From Glebionis coronaria (lineage: Eukaryota; Streptophyta; Magnoliopsida; Asterales; Asteraceae), in contig CM046876.1 in the NCBI GenBank assembly GCA_025667525.1, positions 27,739,224-27,803,223 on the forward strand: a stretch of DNA of 64,000 nucleotides, in the 5' to 3' direction. The notes beneath the pieces were generated by a model that did no database searches, had not been told where the DNA came from, and saw only the letters and a list, made by a program, of their open reading frames with translations. How positions within the stretch are numbered: position 1 is the stretch's first letter; each line of letters opens with the position of its first letter. This document shows, piece after piece, positions 42,973 to 53,981 of the stretch. A program made the position numbers and the translations under genes.

Positions 42973-43621
42973 ATGGTTCTCACACGCGAACAGGAACAGC
43001 TCAATGCTGCAATTCAAGCTGATATGCAAGCTTTGCTTCCTCAACTTAGGAATGACATCAGGGCTGAAGTTCTAGCTGCCAACAATCAGCAGCATAACCA
43101 GGCACCTCCTCCTCCTCCTCCTCCAGTGACATTAGCAGTATGGCTGGAGGGATTCAACAAGCTCCACCCTCGAGCTTTTGAGAAGACATATAGCCCCAGT
43201 GATGCTGAAAGCTGGTTGGCTTACATTGAGAAGATTTTCAATGCTATGTGTTGTGACCCCGCATACAAGGTGAGGTTGGCATGCTATCGGTTCGAAGACG
43301 ATGTGCTTAATTGGTGGTTAGCATTGATGTAGTCTGAGGGTGGTGACGAGTGGGTTGCTGGTTTGACTTGGGCTCAGTTGAAGGACAGGGTGATCGAGCA
43401 GTTCTTTCCCAAGGCTGAGTAGGACAAGCTCAAGAGAGAGTACCATGGGATCCGACAGAGAGCTGGGGAGAATAGCAACGAGTTTATGCAGCGCTTTCTT
43501 CGCTTAGCTGGTTTCCTTGGTGCGGCAGAAGGTACTCCTGAAGAGCAGGCACACCACTTTAGGTGGGCTCTTCGCACATCGGTCGCAAACAATCTGGTGT
43601 GTGCTACGTTCAACACGTAGG
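42973..43621 (+). pseudogene. Element V gag fragment
   Basis: The start MVLTREQEQLNAAIQ is followed by a proline run and a retrotransposon-gag domain (VWLEGFNKLHPRAFEKTYSP, AESWLAYIEKIF, then WAQLKDRVIEQFFP and NEFMQRFLRLAGF). A stop interrupts at 43,330-43,332, a second follows PKAE near 43,420, and a third ends the frame at about 43,619. The CCHC knuckle and everything downstream are missing. The gag reads straight into the C-terminal part of pol at a deletion junction near 43,600-43,625. Confidence 0.88.
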
Positions 43622-44035
43622 AGATCACGTCTTCCTTAAGGTTTCGCCGGCACGTGGTGTTAGACGCTTCGGGATTAAAGGGAAGCTCAGTCCTCGTTTC
43701 ATAGGACCGTTTGATATCATTGAACGAGTCGGTGAAGTATCTTACCGATTGGCGTTACCTCCGTAGCTTTCGCATGTGCACAATGTGTTTCATGTGTCCT
43801 TACTCAGAGGGTACCAGTATCATCCCCTTCACATGGTTCAGTATCCACTGGAACAGATACGTGAAGACCTCACTTTTATAGAAGAACCCGAACGAGTTCT
43901 TCACAGACAAGAACGAGTTATGAGAAGGAAGACGATTCCATTCGTCAAAATCCTATGGAGGGATCATACCGAGCGGGAAGCCACTTGGGAAACAGAGAAG
44001 TCTATCCGGGCTTCTTACCCTCATTTCATATTTTG
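43622..44035 (+). pseudogene. Element V pol C-terminal remnant (integrase C-terminus and chromodomain-like tail)
   Basis: Frames at 43,563-43,766 and 43,776-44,036 read VGDHVFLKVSPARGVRRFG, then GPFDIIERVGEVSYRLALPP, a stop, LSHVHNVFHVSLL, and finally RVMRRKTIPFVKILWRDHTE and REATWETE. These are the GPY/F-type module of gypsy integrase and a chromodomain-like end (Trp...Glu-Ala-Thr-Trp-Glu). The stop before LSHVHN fits a single-base change. There is no catalytic DDE core, so no integrase activity. Confidence 0.87.
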
Positions 44036-44099
44036 AATTCGGGTATGTTCTTCTTTTCCAGTTACTTTATCTATAATTCCGGGGCGAATTATTCTTTTT

Positions 44100-44112
44100 A
44101 GGGGGGAAGGGT
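44100..44112 (+). other. Polypurine tract of element V
   Basis: aggggggaagggt lies directly before the 3' LTR start TGTAAAACCC. It is the expected plus-strand primer. Confidence 0.88.
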
Positions 44113-47100
44113 TGTAAAACCCGCATGCTTTTACCATGAATAGTACCCTTAAGATCGTACGTACTAAATTAAAACTTTCCTTTTATAGTATGATTACGAT
44201 TACATGTTAGGATTTTACGTATTACGTACGTGTTAGAACACGATAAGTATCTACTACGCACGAGCACGCAATAATTATTTAACAATAATTAATCACGAAC
44301 ATGCGATCATGAAATCATGAACGTAATTAAATCACGAACTATTATTAATTACGTATATATATTTATTACGAGCGTAAATAAATATATTAGGTCACGATAA
44401 TTACTTAACGAGAACACATTAAACGCGAACACAAATAATCACGAACGAGTAACTAAACATCGAGACACGGAAAACGGTACAGGTACCCCATGTGGGGCCC
44501 CTACCCGCGGCTACAAGGAAGAAATGGGCCAAGCCCATTTCAATTTTCACTAAAGGGGGTTAAGGGGAAAAACACTACTCATATTTTTCTTTACAGAGAA
44601 TTTTACAGAAACCTAAAACTTCTCCTCCTCCTTCTTTTTCTCTTTTTGGCCGCCACCTTCAAACACACCAAAGGGGTGTGATTTGATCTTTGATCTTGGA
44701 ATTATTGCTAGGGTTCGTGTTTGTTCATCATTGTTTAGATCCACGCATTCGGTAATTCGTTTAAACCCTTTCTTTTGATTTAATCTTTTTAATAATTATG
44801 AACATGATATGTTTTTATTAAAAACCTAATTAAATCATAGATCTAACATGAAATTGGTTTTAGAATAAATCAAAAAGGGATGTTTAAGGGGTGTTTGTTC
44901 TTGGCCGCGCCTAACCCGAACCCGAGAGGGTCTCGGTTTGGCCATTTGACCACCACCGAGACCATATGGTCCCGGTTGGTTGGTGTGGGTCCCATGGCAG
45001 CATCAAGACAAGGGTAACCCCCATTTGGTTCGGGGTATGGTGTAGATTTCATGTTCGGTTCATGGTTCTTAGTCAAGATCCGGTTCACGGTGTATGTTTA
45101 GATTTTTATTTTTATGATCTTATGTTAAAATTAAATTAATAACATGATATGATTAATTTAATAACATGACTTAGGTTATTTTAATTATTAAAATCATGAA
45201 ATTATTAACCTAAGTATTTTTATATTTTAGACTTATAATTAATTAATTATTTAAAAACCATGGGTATAATTAATTAATTAACATGACTTAGGTTATATTA
45301 TTAGTAAATAATAATGCATGTTTTAACCTAAGTATTTAACTTTATTTAATTAAAAACATGTTATACTTTAATTAAATATTTTAACCTATAGTTTATTTTA
45401 ATTACATGAAATAATTAATAAACTATACATTATATCATATGACTTAGAAAATAATCATGAAAACACTTAGGCTTATATACTTAGCTTATTTAGCCAGCTT
45501 ATTTCTAATTATGGAAACTTCTATTTTTAGAAACTTATTTAAATAAGGCAGCTAATCTATTTATGGAAACGTTCTATTTTTAGAAACTTATTTATTTCAG
45601 GCAGCTAATCTATTTATGGAAACTTATTTAAATAAGGCAGCTAATCTATTTATGGAAACTTTCTATTTTTAGAAACTTATCTATTTTAAGCAGTAATTCT
45701 ATTTTTGGAAACATTCTTTTTTTGGAAACTTTCTATTTTTGGAAACTTTCTATTTTTGGAAACTTTCTCTTTTTGGAAACTTTCTATTTTTGGAAACTTT
45801 CTATTTTTTGTAACTTTCTATTTTTGGAAACTTGCTATTTTGAGAAACTTTCTATTTTAGGAAACTTGTTATTTTTGGAAAGTTACTTATTATTACACAG
45901 TAAGTATAATAATACATGAAATACCAGAAATACTTAATAAGAGTAAACAGAATATAAGATAAACACAGTTTGAGGCTTTAAACAGTAAAACATGATAAGA
46001 ACATATAAAATAAGCTAAGACATGACATAAAACCAGCTACGTATTTAGTAACCAGATACTTATTCATGTATGTATTTATGTAGCGCTAGTGATACGGAAG
46101 TAGGATTCCTCTCAGTTCATCTTCTTCGTTCACTGGACATAAGGTACGGATTCCCGTCCTTTCAGTATGGACATTCTTTCCTTATTAGGATTTCCCCGTA
46201 TGAAGCCAAATGTTTTCCCGTAGTATAAGTATGTGTTTGAATTTCTTATGTTTAAATTAGAATACCTATAGCCATATACATGCATGACCAGTTTCGCCTA
46301 GTTATGGAGGTACCATAACCATAACATTAGAGGCACTGATGTTATGACTTCACCACGGCGAAGTGATTGCTCGTGGCGTCCCTTCAGTTTTTGGCCATTT
46401 ATATTATATTTATCATGTGGGGCGTATGGGTGCATCCTAGTTACATGTTTTCAATCAGGATTTCATGGTGAATGTGGTGTGTGCCTTGCATCCTTCACAA
46501 GGAGATGATCCCTCCTACCCAAAAACCAGTATATTAAATTAGAGGTAGCCCCTCTAATTTGCATGATGAGGTCACCCCTCCAAGTATTCATGCACTGTGG
46601 ATTTTCATGACCTATATTGGCTAATGGTAAAATATGTTAAACAGTTTTTACAAGAAAAACATAAGGCTTTTCAAACTATAAAACCTGTTTTATCAAGACT
46701 TAACCAGGTTACTCGGGACTTAGTTTCTTCCGTTGTTATATGTTATATGCTTATCCTATTCATGCTTTATTGTACATCCGTGCACTGAGCGTATTGCTCA
46801 GCCGTTTTCCTTTTCTATGTTCCCAAAACGGTAGGTACTCAGGGACGCTCGTAGACTTTAAGAGTATGTGCATATGGACTGGAAGTTTTCTAGCCTTTCC
46901 TTACTTTATGCATTTCCTTTCTTTTGATACATTTCTATTGACATTTTTAGTCCTTTCCTTTATTATACTTATGTTTCTGTGTGATGAGCTTTACATTTGG
47001 ACTACCGATGTTTGATTCCGGTATTTTCCTTTTATGGTCATGTAATGTTTAGACATTTTTCCTTGTATGCTTTGATGACACGCCATAATTGCATGTGACA

Positions 47101-47127
47101 TTTCCATTATCAAAATGGGATGTTACA
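44113..47127 (+). repeat. Element V 3' LTR (3.02 kb)
   Basis: The second LTR, ending GGGATGTTACA at the target duplication gtagc. Its extra length relative to the 5' LTR comes mainly from the minisatellite at 45,652-45,883. Confidence 0.93.
45652..45883. repeat. 17-bp minisatellite in V 3' LTR (expanded)
   Basis: The same unit as 41,086-41,275 with more copies. The Phe-Trp-Lys-Leu reading frame here (45,722-45,919) is a repeat artefact. Confidence 0.88.
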
Positions 47128-47452
47128 GTAGCTCAGAAAAAGGATCTTGTATTCAAATTATTTGAAACCTATGAATTCACTCAACCTTTGTGTTGACCTT
47201 AAGCTTATATTTCAAGAAACCATGACTGATATTGTGAAGCAGCATGAGGATGGCATGAAGAGGCACAAGCTTGAAATTATTATCTTAGATTTTGGGAACC
47301 TCATATTGTAAAACTCTAAATTTTTAATGATATATAAAGAAAGTTGATTTGATCACTCTTTTGAGTTATTTTCTATCATTATGACTTGTGTTCTATGAAG
47401 TAATACCCTAGATCAATGTTCCGCTGCGTAAAGGTAAAATAGGGTGTTACAC

Positions 47453-47930
47453 ATATCATTGTCATATGGTTTCCAAAGTGCAATGAGTTGTTCCATGTAA
47501 CCTCTCATTTTCAAATAGTGTGTACTTACGGATTTCCCAGGGGTTTTCTTACAACTATGCAAAGTATCTACTAAGTCGTAGATCACCACAGCTTGAGGCT
47601 TCTCAAACATTGCCTTGAGCTCTTCAAGCATGCGCATGGGAGGATAAAGCTCAAACTCCTTCTGAAGAGAAGGTGACATTTTCCCAAGCATTAAGCAAGC
47701 CACATTAGTGTGCTTCTTAATTTCAGGATTGTAAATGAGCCTTTCGGCCTTAGAATCCCATTCAGCAAGGTCGACCGACACGATCGTAGACAAGTAATCA
47801 ATACTACCCGCTATTCTCAAGAAAATTATTAGGGAGCGATACCAATCATTAAAGTTTGGGCCAGTCAGTTCTTGACGTTCAAAGAAACTTTTGAACGCCA
47901 ATTTTAAAGCGTTGTTGTCAGGTTGAGCCA
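47453..47930 (-). pseudogene. Element W: truncated Ty1-copia gag
   Basis: The minus strand from the Met at 47,930 reads MAQPDNNALKLAFKSFFERQ, then LTGPNFNDWYRSLIIFLR, and continues through a standard copia gag (UBN2/DUF4219-like) to YMEQLIALWKPYDNDM. There it is cut by the end of the X LTR at 47,452. The roughly 160 remaining codons are open, so this piece decayed little before or after truncation. The last codons in the open frame (CNTLFYLYAAEH) are X LTR sequence. The rest of gag and all of pol are absent here. Confidence 0.85.
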
Positions 47931-49450
47931 TTTCTACATAAATAAGTTCAAATATTAGTTTTTTCGATAATACTTTCAAGAAAATAATATTACCCCGGTA
48001 AATAAATTAACCATAGTATTTTCCTTGAAACTAGAACTTATATTGACATAGATCCATTACATCAGTTGATCTGCTAGTAATGAATGTATTCAACATAGTA
48101 ACTTGTCGAACAATTTATTGGCAAACAATTTCCAATTTCTAGATATTTTAGGGACTTACATTGCAAAAATAACGTTTTGTATTGTAAACATGTTTCATCC
48201 CCTCTTAATGCCTTAACTTTCTAGATCTCAGTAAGTAACTTAAGTAAGTCGACTAATCTAAAGAACATAAAACTATTCATGCGAAATCTCATTCAATCAA
48301 GACAGTTTTCCTTCCATCACAATCTCGCTCATAATCTCACATGAAGACATTATAACTTCAATTGTTCCTCAGTTAGATGGCATTTGACTTAAATTTTAAG
48401 GGTATAAATTTTGATGTCAAAATCAATGTACGGAGAAGAGTGCGTACATCTCCATAACATACTTTTAATAAAACCTTTAATAAACTTTTCGGCAAGACTA
48501 AATAACATAAATTATCGTTTAGATATTGGTTAAACCAATTTAAGAATTACCCACAACAAAATTCACAACGTACTTTTTCGAGAACTTAGCTAAGCACAAA
48601 GCAATAACCTTATTCATTTTGTTTTGAGATGTGAATTTGCGGTAAATCAACCTTAAAGTAAAGTGAAAATAATAATCGTAGGTAATTACAATTTGACGCA
48701 CATACAAGCCAGGAATTTGGTCAGCGACAATGGCATAACCTCCTTCCTTAGTCAGGTACATGACAAGCAACACGTTATACCCACTTTATAGTTTGTCAAA
48801 TTGAGTATGCCTTTTTAATTATTGTTGCAAATTACTAATCAACGTAATTTAATATAATTTAGATCTCAAAACAATTTTTGTTTTAATATGATTTAGTCCA
48901 TATTATTTTTCTTAAAAAAAATTATCCTTGTTTACAACAATTTATGCAATTAAATAAACAAATAGGCAAACAAGAAAAACAAAATCATAGACACAAAGTA
49001 ACAATTTATCAGTGCAATAAATAAATCAAATAGCCACATGCATATGATTTTATTCAATAAGTTTTAAATTTATGTTCATATAAAAGTCTTCCCTAATTCT
49101 AAATTTATTGAATCAAAATAAACAAGTAGCACATAAAATCATATGATCCATGAAAAACATGCATGTTCATCATGGATCTACCCACATTACTTAACAATTA
49201 AATATCTGCGGATCGTAACCATAATCTGCATGACATAACAATTGATCATGCAATTTATGTAAAGATCATACAACATGCAATTTAGGGTTTCAAATTTTTT
49301 TTAAAATTCGGCTAAAAACGACTTTAAAAAACAAAACTCTAAAAAAAATTAAGAAACCTAAAAAACATGTACTTTTAACTCAAAACAATTATTAGTTAAA
49401 AAACATTAGATCTCGATAATTATAACATGTTAACCAGGCTCTGATACCAC
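47931..49450 (-). mobile_element. Element W leader region
   Basis: About 1.5 kb between the W primer-binding site (49,438-49,449, minus TGGTATCAGAGC) and the gag start. It is AT-rich with only short unrelated frames (for example 48,540-48,773). A long untranslated leader is usual in some plant copia lineages. I see no gene in it. Confidence 0.65.
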
Positions 49451-50185
49451 TGATGGTTTATGTAGTTCATAACAATTACAATAACATAAGCAATGATCAA
49501 AGCAAGTAATAGCGGAAGCGATTTAACAAGATTATAATAACACATTCATAATTAATCGAATTAGGGTTACGTACCTTTTGCAATAAAATTCACACGAACA
49601 AGAACAAATAGCCAATTAGGGTTTTTAACGAATCCAAGATATAATATAAAGTAAAATTATATTACGTTCTTTTACACACGTATAATAATGAGTTAACCGT
49701 AATACTAGTACGTATGAAACGAGCTTAAATGTTTAGTGGAAAATCAACCCAACAACCCTAGAGAGGGGCTAGGACTTGATTCAAAGAAATCAAACAAACT
49801 AAAAGGAACCCTATAAGGGTGTTTTGTTTGTTCGATCACAAAGAGAGGGAGAAAGAGAGACGTGGGGTGAATAATTATGAGGTACCTTATGTGTTTATAT
49901 AGTGTACCAAAACTTGCAGGTCAAACAAAACGCAAATTAGGAAAGAAACTTCTTTCCTCCTTTTTCCTTGCCACCGCTGGTCGAACAAAACCCCAAGGGG
50001 TGTTCCAGAATTTGTTTTTCCTCTCGTTAAATATTCCAAGTTAACAGTTAATCCTTAACTCTTAAAATCAACGAGGTTAAATATATAAAGGTCGATTTAA
50101 TTAATAAATATATAAATACATTTATTAAAAAATTTACTGTTTACGTATTATGTGCAATCCTGTAATCCCGAGTTTTATCCTAACA
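49451..50185 (-). repeat. Element W LTR (copia, about 735 bp)
   Basis: On the plus strand it begins TGATGGTTTATGTAG, next to the PBS. It most likely ends ttatcctaaca (50,185), giving TGTTAGGATAAAAC...AACCATCA in minus sense, with proper TG/CA ends. The outer boundary is inferred from this typical copia LTR start, because the second LTR is not in the window. Confidence 0.65.
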
Positions 50186-50953
50186 CACGACTATTAAATT
50201 TAAGTCCATAAAACTTACACACACTACATGCTTTGATGATTACGTGGATTATTACATTCACGTCCATAAAAAAATCATAAAAAGTTTCACAAGGCTGTGT
50301 TTCTAAACAAGGTCAACAAGGCCGATTAATCGTCGTTTAATCGTTCCAAGACCATTTACTTTTTTTTAATCATGTAAAAGCGATTAATAGAGGTCAACTG
50401 TGTTCAATGACGGTTAAGAGAGGTAAACTTGTCAGAAACTTACAAATCTTGCCGAAAATACCAAAAATTCATTATAAACTAGTGTTTATCACTTATAATA
50501 ACTATTTATATGTATGGAAAGGATTTTATGAATAATAATGCTAAAATACCTAAAATTCGTTATAAATACAAAAAACTTGTCCGAAATACATTCCCAAAAT
50601 TTGTCCGAAATACCCAAAAGTTGCCAGTAATGCCGATTAATCACCGATTAATCCTTCCTAAAACGGTTAAAATCTATAAAATAATCGACCAATCGACTAG
50701 CGATTCACGATTTTTTGCAAGCATAAACACAAGCACACAGTAAAATTTATTGTCACCATGGGTCATGACTCATGAGATGTTGACGTAAGATGTACATCAT
50801 ATGAGACGTTGACGTAAGATTTACATCATATAACATAAAATTACACCCAAACCGTAAGTTTTTAGCAATGTTTACATGTAAGATTATACAGAATGATATA
50901 TCCTTTTTATTTCTTAACTATCTCCCCTAAGGGTAGATCATTAGGGTCTCTTA
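50186..50953. other. Intergenic, no gene seen
   Basis: AT-rich DNA with a direct 29-bp duplication (50,772-50,800 and 50,801-50,829, atgaga-gttgacgtaaga...). The 77-codon frame at 50,510-50,743 has no recognisable product and is repetitive in cgattaatc-like motifs. Confidence 0.6.
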
Positions 50954-51848
50954 AAGAGGAAGGTGTCACGGCGAGGGTCACCTCGTCGCGCCGACGTGTA
51001 CCCTCGTCGTGGCTCGTCGAGCTTAGTCAGCCCCCCCTATTAGCCTTTGGGATTTCGATTTTGCGAAATGTTGACGACGAGCACCTTTTCAAATATACCC
51101 GTTGGGTTTGATTTATAGCCGTTTGGTTTGATTTAGTTTTTTTTCTCACACAAAACCATACTCTAAAACATGTCTCAAGGAAACACTTCTGCAAACAAGA
51201 AACAAAACAAACGAAAAGGTACTCGAAGCAACCCATCGACACCGAAAAAGGTACCAGAGACAATCCCTCCACAACCTTACCCTCGACAACCTTACCCAAA
51301 CACGATGGGTGAATTTTTCCGTTCCGACTGATCATCAATCAGAGAGCCATGTTGAAGAATACCAGGTACCTGCTGAGTTCCATCTTACTGAGGAACAAGA
51401 ATATCAACTGCTTAATGATGAAGAAGCATTACGTGAAGCATTAGCAAAAGAAGAACGGGAGAAACAAGAGTTGGCGAAGCAAATCACGTGGGAAAAGACA
51501 CGCGAATTCATCAAGAGATCGTGGGGTATTTCATCGAAATCTGATTCGGATCCTGAAACCGATTAAATTCCGTCGAACCATACCGTATCGTATCGTATCC
51601 TTTTTAATTTTATTCCGTATTTGTAATTCTTATTTCTGTATTTGTAATGTTTAAATTTGAATGAAATAAATTTTAATTTTTGTGAAAATGAAAAAAAAAG
51701 AATAGTGGTGGGGCCTAAATGAAGAGAGGTTGAGTGTGTTGTGAGCGAAAAGATATTTTGGTTAGTTGTGTTGATGTAATATGAAGCTGAGTTGTCAGGT
51801 GACTGTGCAAAATTTTGAGAGGTGCCTTAGTCATGACACCTTTGTCTC
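50954..51848 (+). mobile_element. Short Harbinger-type DNA transposon with broken ORF
   Basis: The ends form imperfect inverted repeats of about 30 bp: left gaggaaggtgtcacggcgagg, right (reverse complement) gagacaaaggtgtcatgacta. They are flanked by tta on both sides (50,951-50,953 and 51,849-51,851), the usual PIF/Harbinger target duplication. The inside holds a 53-codon frame from 51,170 (MSQGNTSANKKQNKRKGT, basic and Pro-rich) ending at 51,331. A second frame (51,309-51,566) is rich in Glu/Lys and helical (EEALREALAKEEREKQELAK) with an acidic tail. They look like one protein split by a frameshift. No transposase domain is present. The family name rests on ends and target site only. Confidence 0.55.
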
Positions 51849-51995
51849 TTATATGTGTTCTATTATTTGAATGTTCTATTGGACATTTCGTAGGGAGATC
51901 ATTAAGTTAATAATAAACCACCCTTACCCATGTTACATACGCGGGAAATACACGTAAAATCAATCAGAAATAAAATATTCATTATCCTTGTGTTT

Positions 51996-52003
51996 TATAT
52001 ATA
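51996..52003 (+). promoter_or_regulatory. TATA box of the glycoprotein gene
   Basis: tatatata lies about 160 bp upstream of the ATG at 52,160. This would place transcription start near 52,028 with a 5' leader of about 130 nt. Position and spacing are plausible, but no transcript evidence is available. Confidence 0.5.
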
Positions 52004-52159
52004 ATGAATAATGACTGGTTGTATTATAACACCACAACCCTCTGCACTCTCCTCACTCCATTTCTCATTTCAAAACCTTTGTGTCTTATGCCACTCATGA
52101 GACAGCATCTTACATGTGCAACTGCAACACAACAGCAATATAACACACTTTAGTTATCT

Positions 52160-52697
52160 ATGGATTCACCACCTTATTTTGCACCACCACACCATTCGTC
52201 TCGACCAAGTATAGGATTTCCACTAGGGACTGCCTTGCTGCTAATAGTTTTTTTCTGTGTTAGTGGTGTATTCCCATGTTTATTCCATTGGGACAAGTGT
52301 CGTCATCTACGTGGTGACTTCTCTGATAATGATAATCATGCTACATATGATTCGCATTATAAACCTAAACCTGTTTATTCGGTAAATATAATCTATAATT
52401 TTCTTAAAAACATCAAAAAATATGTAGTTAGTTAAATGTTAGCCATTATTTAAGAGTTGTTGTATCTCTTATACGACTACTAGGTTTTTATGTTATGATT
52501 CTTGTTTGAAACAGGAAAAGAAGCAAGACGAAAATACGAGTGTGCCGGTAATTATGGCTGGAGATCGACATGTTCGGTTCTTAGCAATGCCGTGTCCATG
52601 TAAGCCACCAAGACAAGGAGATATTGTCGTTGAAGACGTTCATGCACCAACAAAACAACTGCCACATATAGCCATATCGATAGATCAAATTTCTTGA
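52160..52697 (+). CDS. Hydroxyproline-rich glycoprotein family protein (At5g65660-like), two exons
   Basis: Exon 1 is 52,160-52,381 and exon 2 is 52,515-52,697, joined in phase 0 across a 133-bp intron (gtaaat...aaacag). The product is 134 residues. It has a short Pro/His/Ser-rich N-terminus, a hydrophobic segment at about residues 19-43 (GFPLGTALLLIVFFCVSGVF) followed by a conserved HWDKCRHLR motif, and a soluble tail with VPVIMAGD, FLAMPCPCKPPR and a Val-rich end. This layout matches the small plant family of At5g65660, annotated hydroxyproline-rich glycoprotein. The family is probably membrane-anchored and its biochemical role is not known. Start context and splice sites look normal and there are no stops. 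It is the best candidate for a resident working host gene here. Confidence 0.88.
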
Positions 52698-52988
52698 TTT
52701 TTCTTTGTATACACATGTCACAAGAATGGAATTTATGGTTTGTATTACCAGAAAGTGATGCAAAAGTGTGGATGTATTAAGAAAAAAAAAAGTTGAGGTT
52801 TAAGAACAGATCGATGTTATGTAAAATTCTTAGTTTCGGAAATTAAAAAAAGTTGAGGTTTATGAACTCTATTTCGTTTTGAAACTTCATTTAGACTTTC
52901 TCTAATACTATATGCTCTTTGTTTTACTAAGTGTAATCAAAAGATGGCCTTATGGAACAAAATTCTATTAAGAAAGACATATATATCA

Positions 52989-53981
52989 TCATGCTTTACT
53001 ACGAATCGGGTTGATAAACATACAAATCCTTCTTCGTAAAACACGAGCATTTTCAGATGAAACGTTAGACAAAAAGAACACATGACCCTCACCTTTGCTC
53101 TCCATAATCTCCACTTTTCCTTTCCATCCACTCTTCTCAATCACCTTCTTGTACTTCAAACCCCTGCACTTCAGTTTATCATTCTCACCAACACACACAA
53201 GTATCTTAGAACACCCAACGCTTGAAATACGCGGGTCCATCGCTGGATTATACAACGGGTCATCTAAAACGACCCCAGACTTGTTTGCCAACAACCACAT
53301 TTGATCCATGAACGCTTTATGATGTTCATGCTTCTTCGTCATAGCTTCAACCCCAATAGGATCTTGTCCTCCAAAATACGGGTGCATAAGAATAATACCC
53401 TTGAGGTTAATGATCTTCACGGGGCTCAACCCGACCCTGATAGCCATATTGTGAGCAATGTTGGTCCCAGCACTGTCCCCGGCCAACTACACATTCTCAA
53501 GATCAGCATAGTCGTTTAACCATGACTCAGGACCATTCCCATTAGCATGAGTACCCACCCACTTAATTGCTTCCCAAGAATCCTCATACGCTGTTGGTAT
53601 TAGGTATTCGGGCGCTAGCCTGTAGTTTACTGACACGGAAATGACGTTGGATTCTTGTGTTATTCAGTTAAGTGTCGAGTGGTATGTGGAAGAAGCGGCA
53701 GATTCAATCAAGAATCCGCCACCATGATAGTAAATTAACGTAGGAAGTTTGGGTTTACGTATAGTTTTTGGAATGTAGATCCTTACAAAAACATTAGATT
53801 CTCGTGAGATAAGAAAATCTTTTGAACGAACGCCGGTTAAGAAATCGACCCCCGCAGGAATGATATCATTTCCAATAAATCTTTCGCATCGACCATCTTT
53901 GTTTATACGCAACCAGCCATGAAAATGGATTGGGAATTCTTCAGAAGTTGACATATATTTTGAGGGAAAACTAGAAGCCAT
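52989..53981 (-). pseudogene. Carboxylesterase (CXE, GID1-like alpha/beta-hydrolase) with two in-frame stops
   Basis: A single continuous frame of 331 codons, from the Met at 53,981 (MASSFPSKYM) to the stop at 52,989, is interrupted only by TGA at 53,664-53,666 and TAG at 53,487-53,489. Family features are in place: YYHGGGF oxyanion-hole motif near 53,720, NYRLAPEY near 53,610-53,630, nucleophile elbow GDSAG right after the second stop, and the catalytic Asp and His contexts VGENDKL and GHVFFL toward the end. Length fits plant CXE hydrolases (about 310-340 residues). These act on small esters in the cytosol or nucleus. With two nonsense codons and no frameshift it looks recently inactivated. 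Base-call errors are a possible alternative. Confidence 0.9.

Larger units (their letters stand above)
39541..47127 (+). mobile_element. Element V: gypsy element with most of pol deleted
   Basis: A complete 7,587-bp insertion in the X LTR with perfect target duplications gtagc (39,536-39,540 and 47,128-47,132). LTRs are 39,541-42,522 and 44,113-47,127. The internal region is only 1,590 bp and contains PBS, a gag fragment, the C-terminal end of pol, and PPT. Protease, reverse transcriptase, RNase H and the integrase core are absent. Cis signals are intact, so it could have moved as a non-autonomous derivative, though stops in the remaining frames show later decay. Confidence 0.93.
38127..47452 (+). 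repeat. Element X LTR, 3' part, split by element V
   Basis: Pieces 38,127-39,540 and 47,128-47,452 are collinear with the X LTR at 60,699-64,000. For example, agtagccatt, then taagctaaagatgt, then cgatattacgttctgactgagtg, then gtagctca-gaaaaa-gatcttg. The second piece ends AGGGTGTTACA, an LTR end. The first roughly 1.7 kb of the LTR is missing, most simply because Y inserted there and the rest lies left of the window. X itself interrupts the copia gag at 47,453. No Z- or Y-like coding region belongs to it here. Confidence 0.75.

Noticed and set aside
45722..45919. Phe-Trp-Lys-Leu repeat protein
   Set aside because: A translation of the 17-bp LTR minisatellite, with no equivalent frame in the other LTR of the same element.
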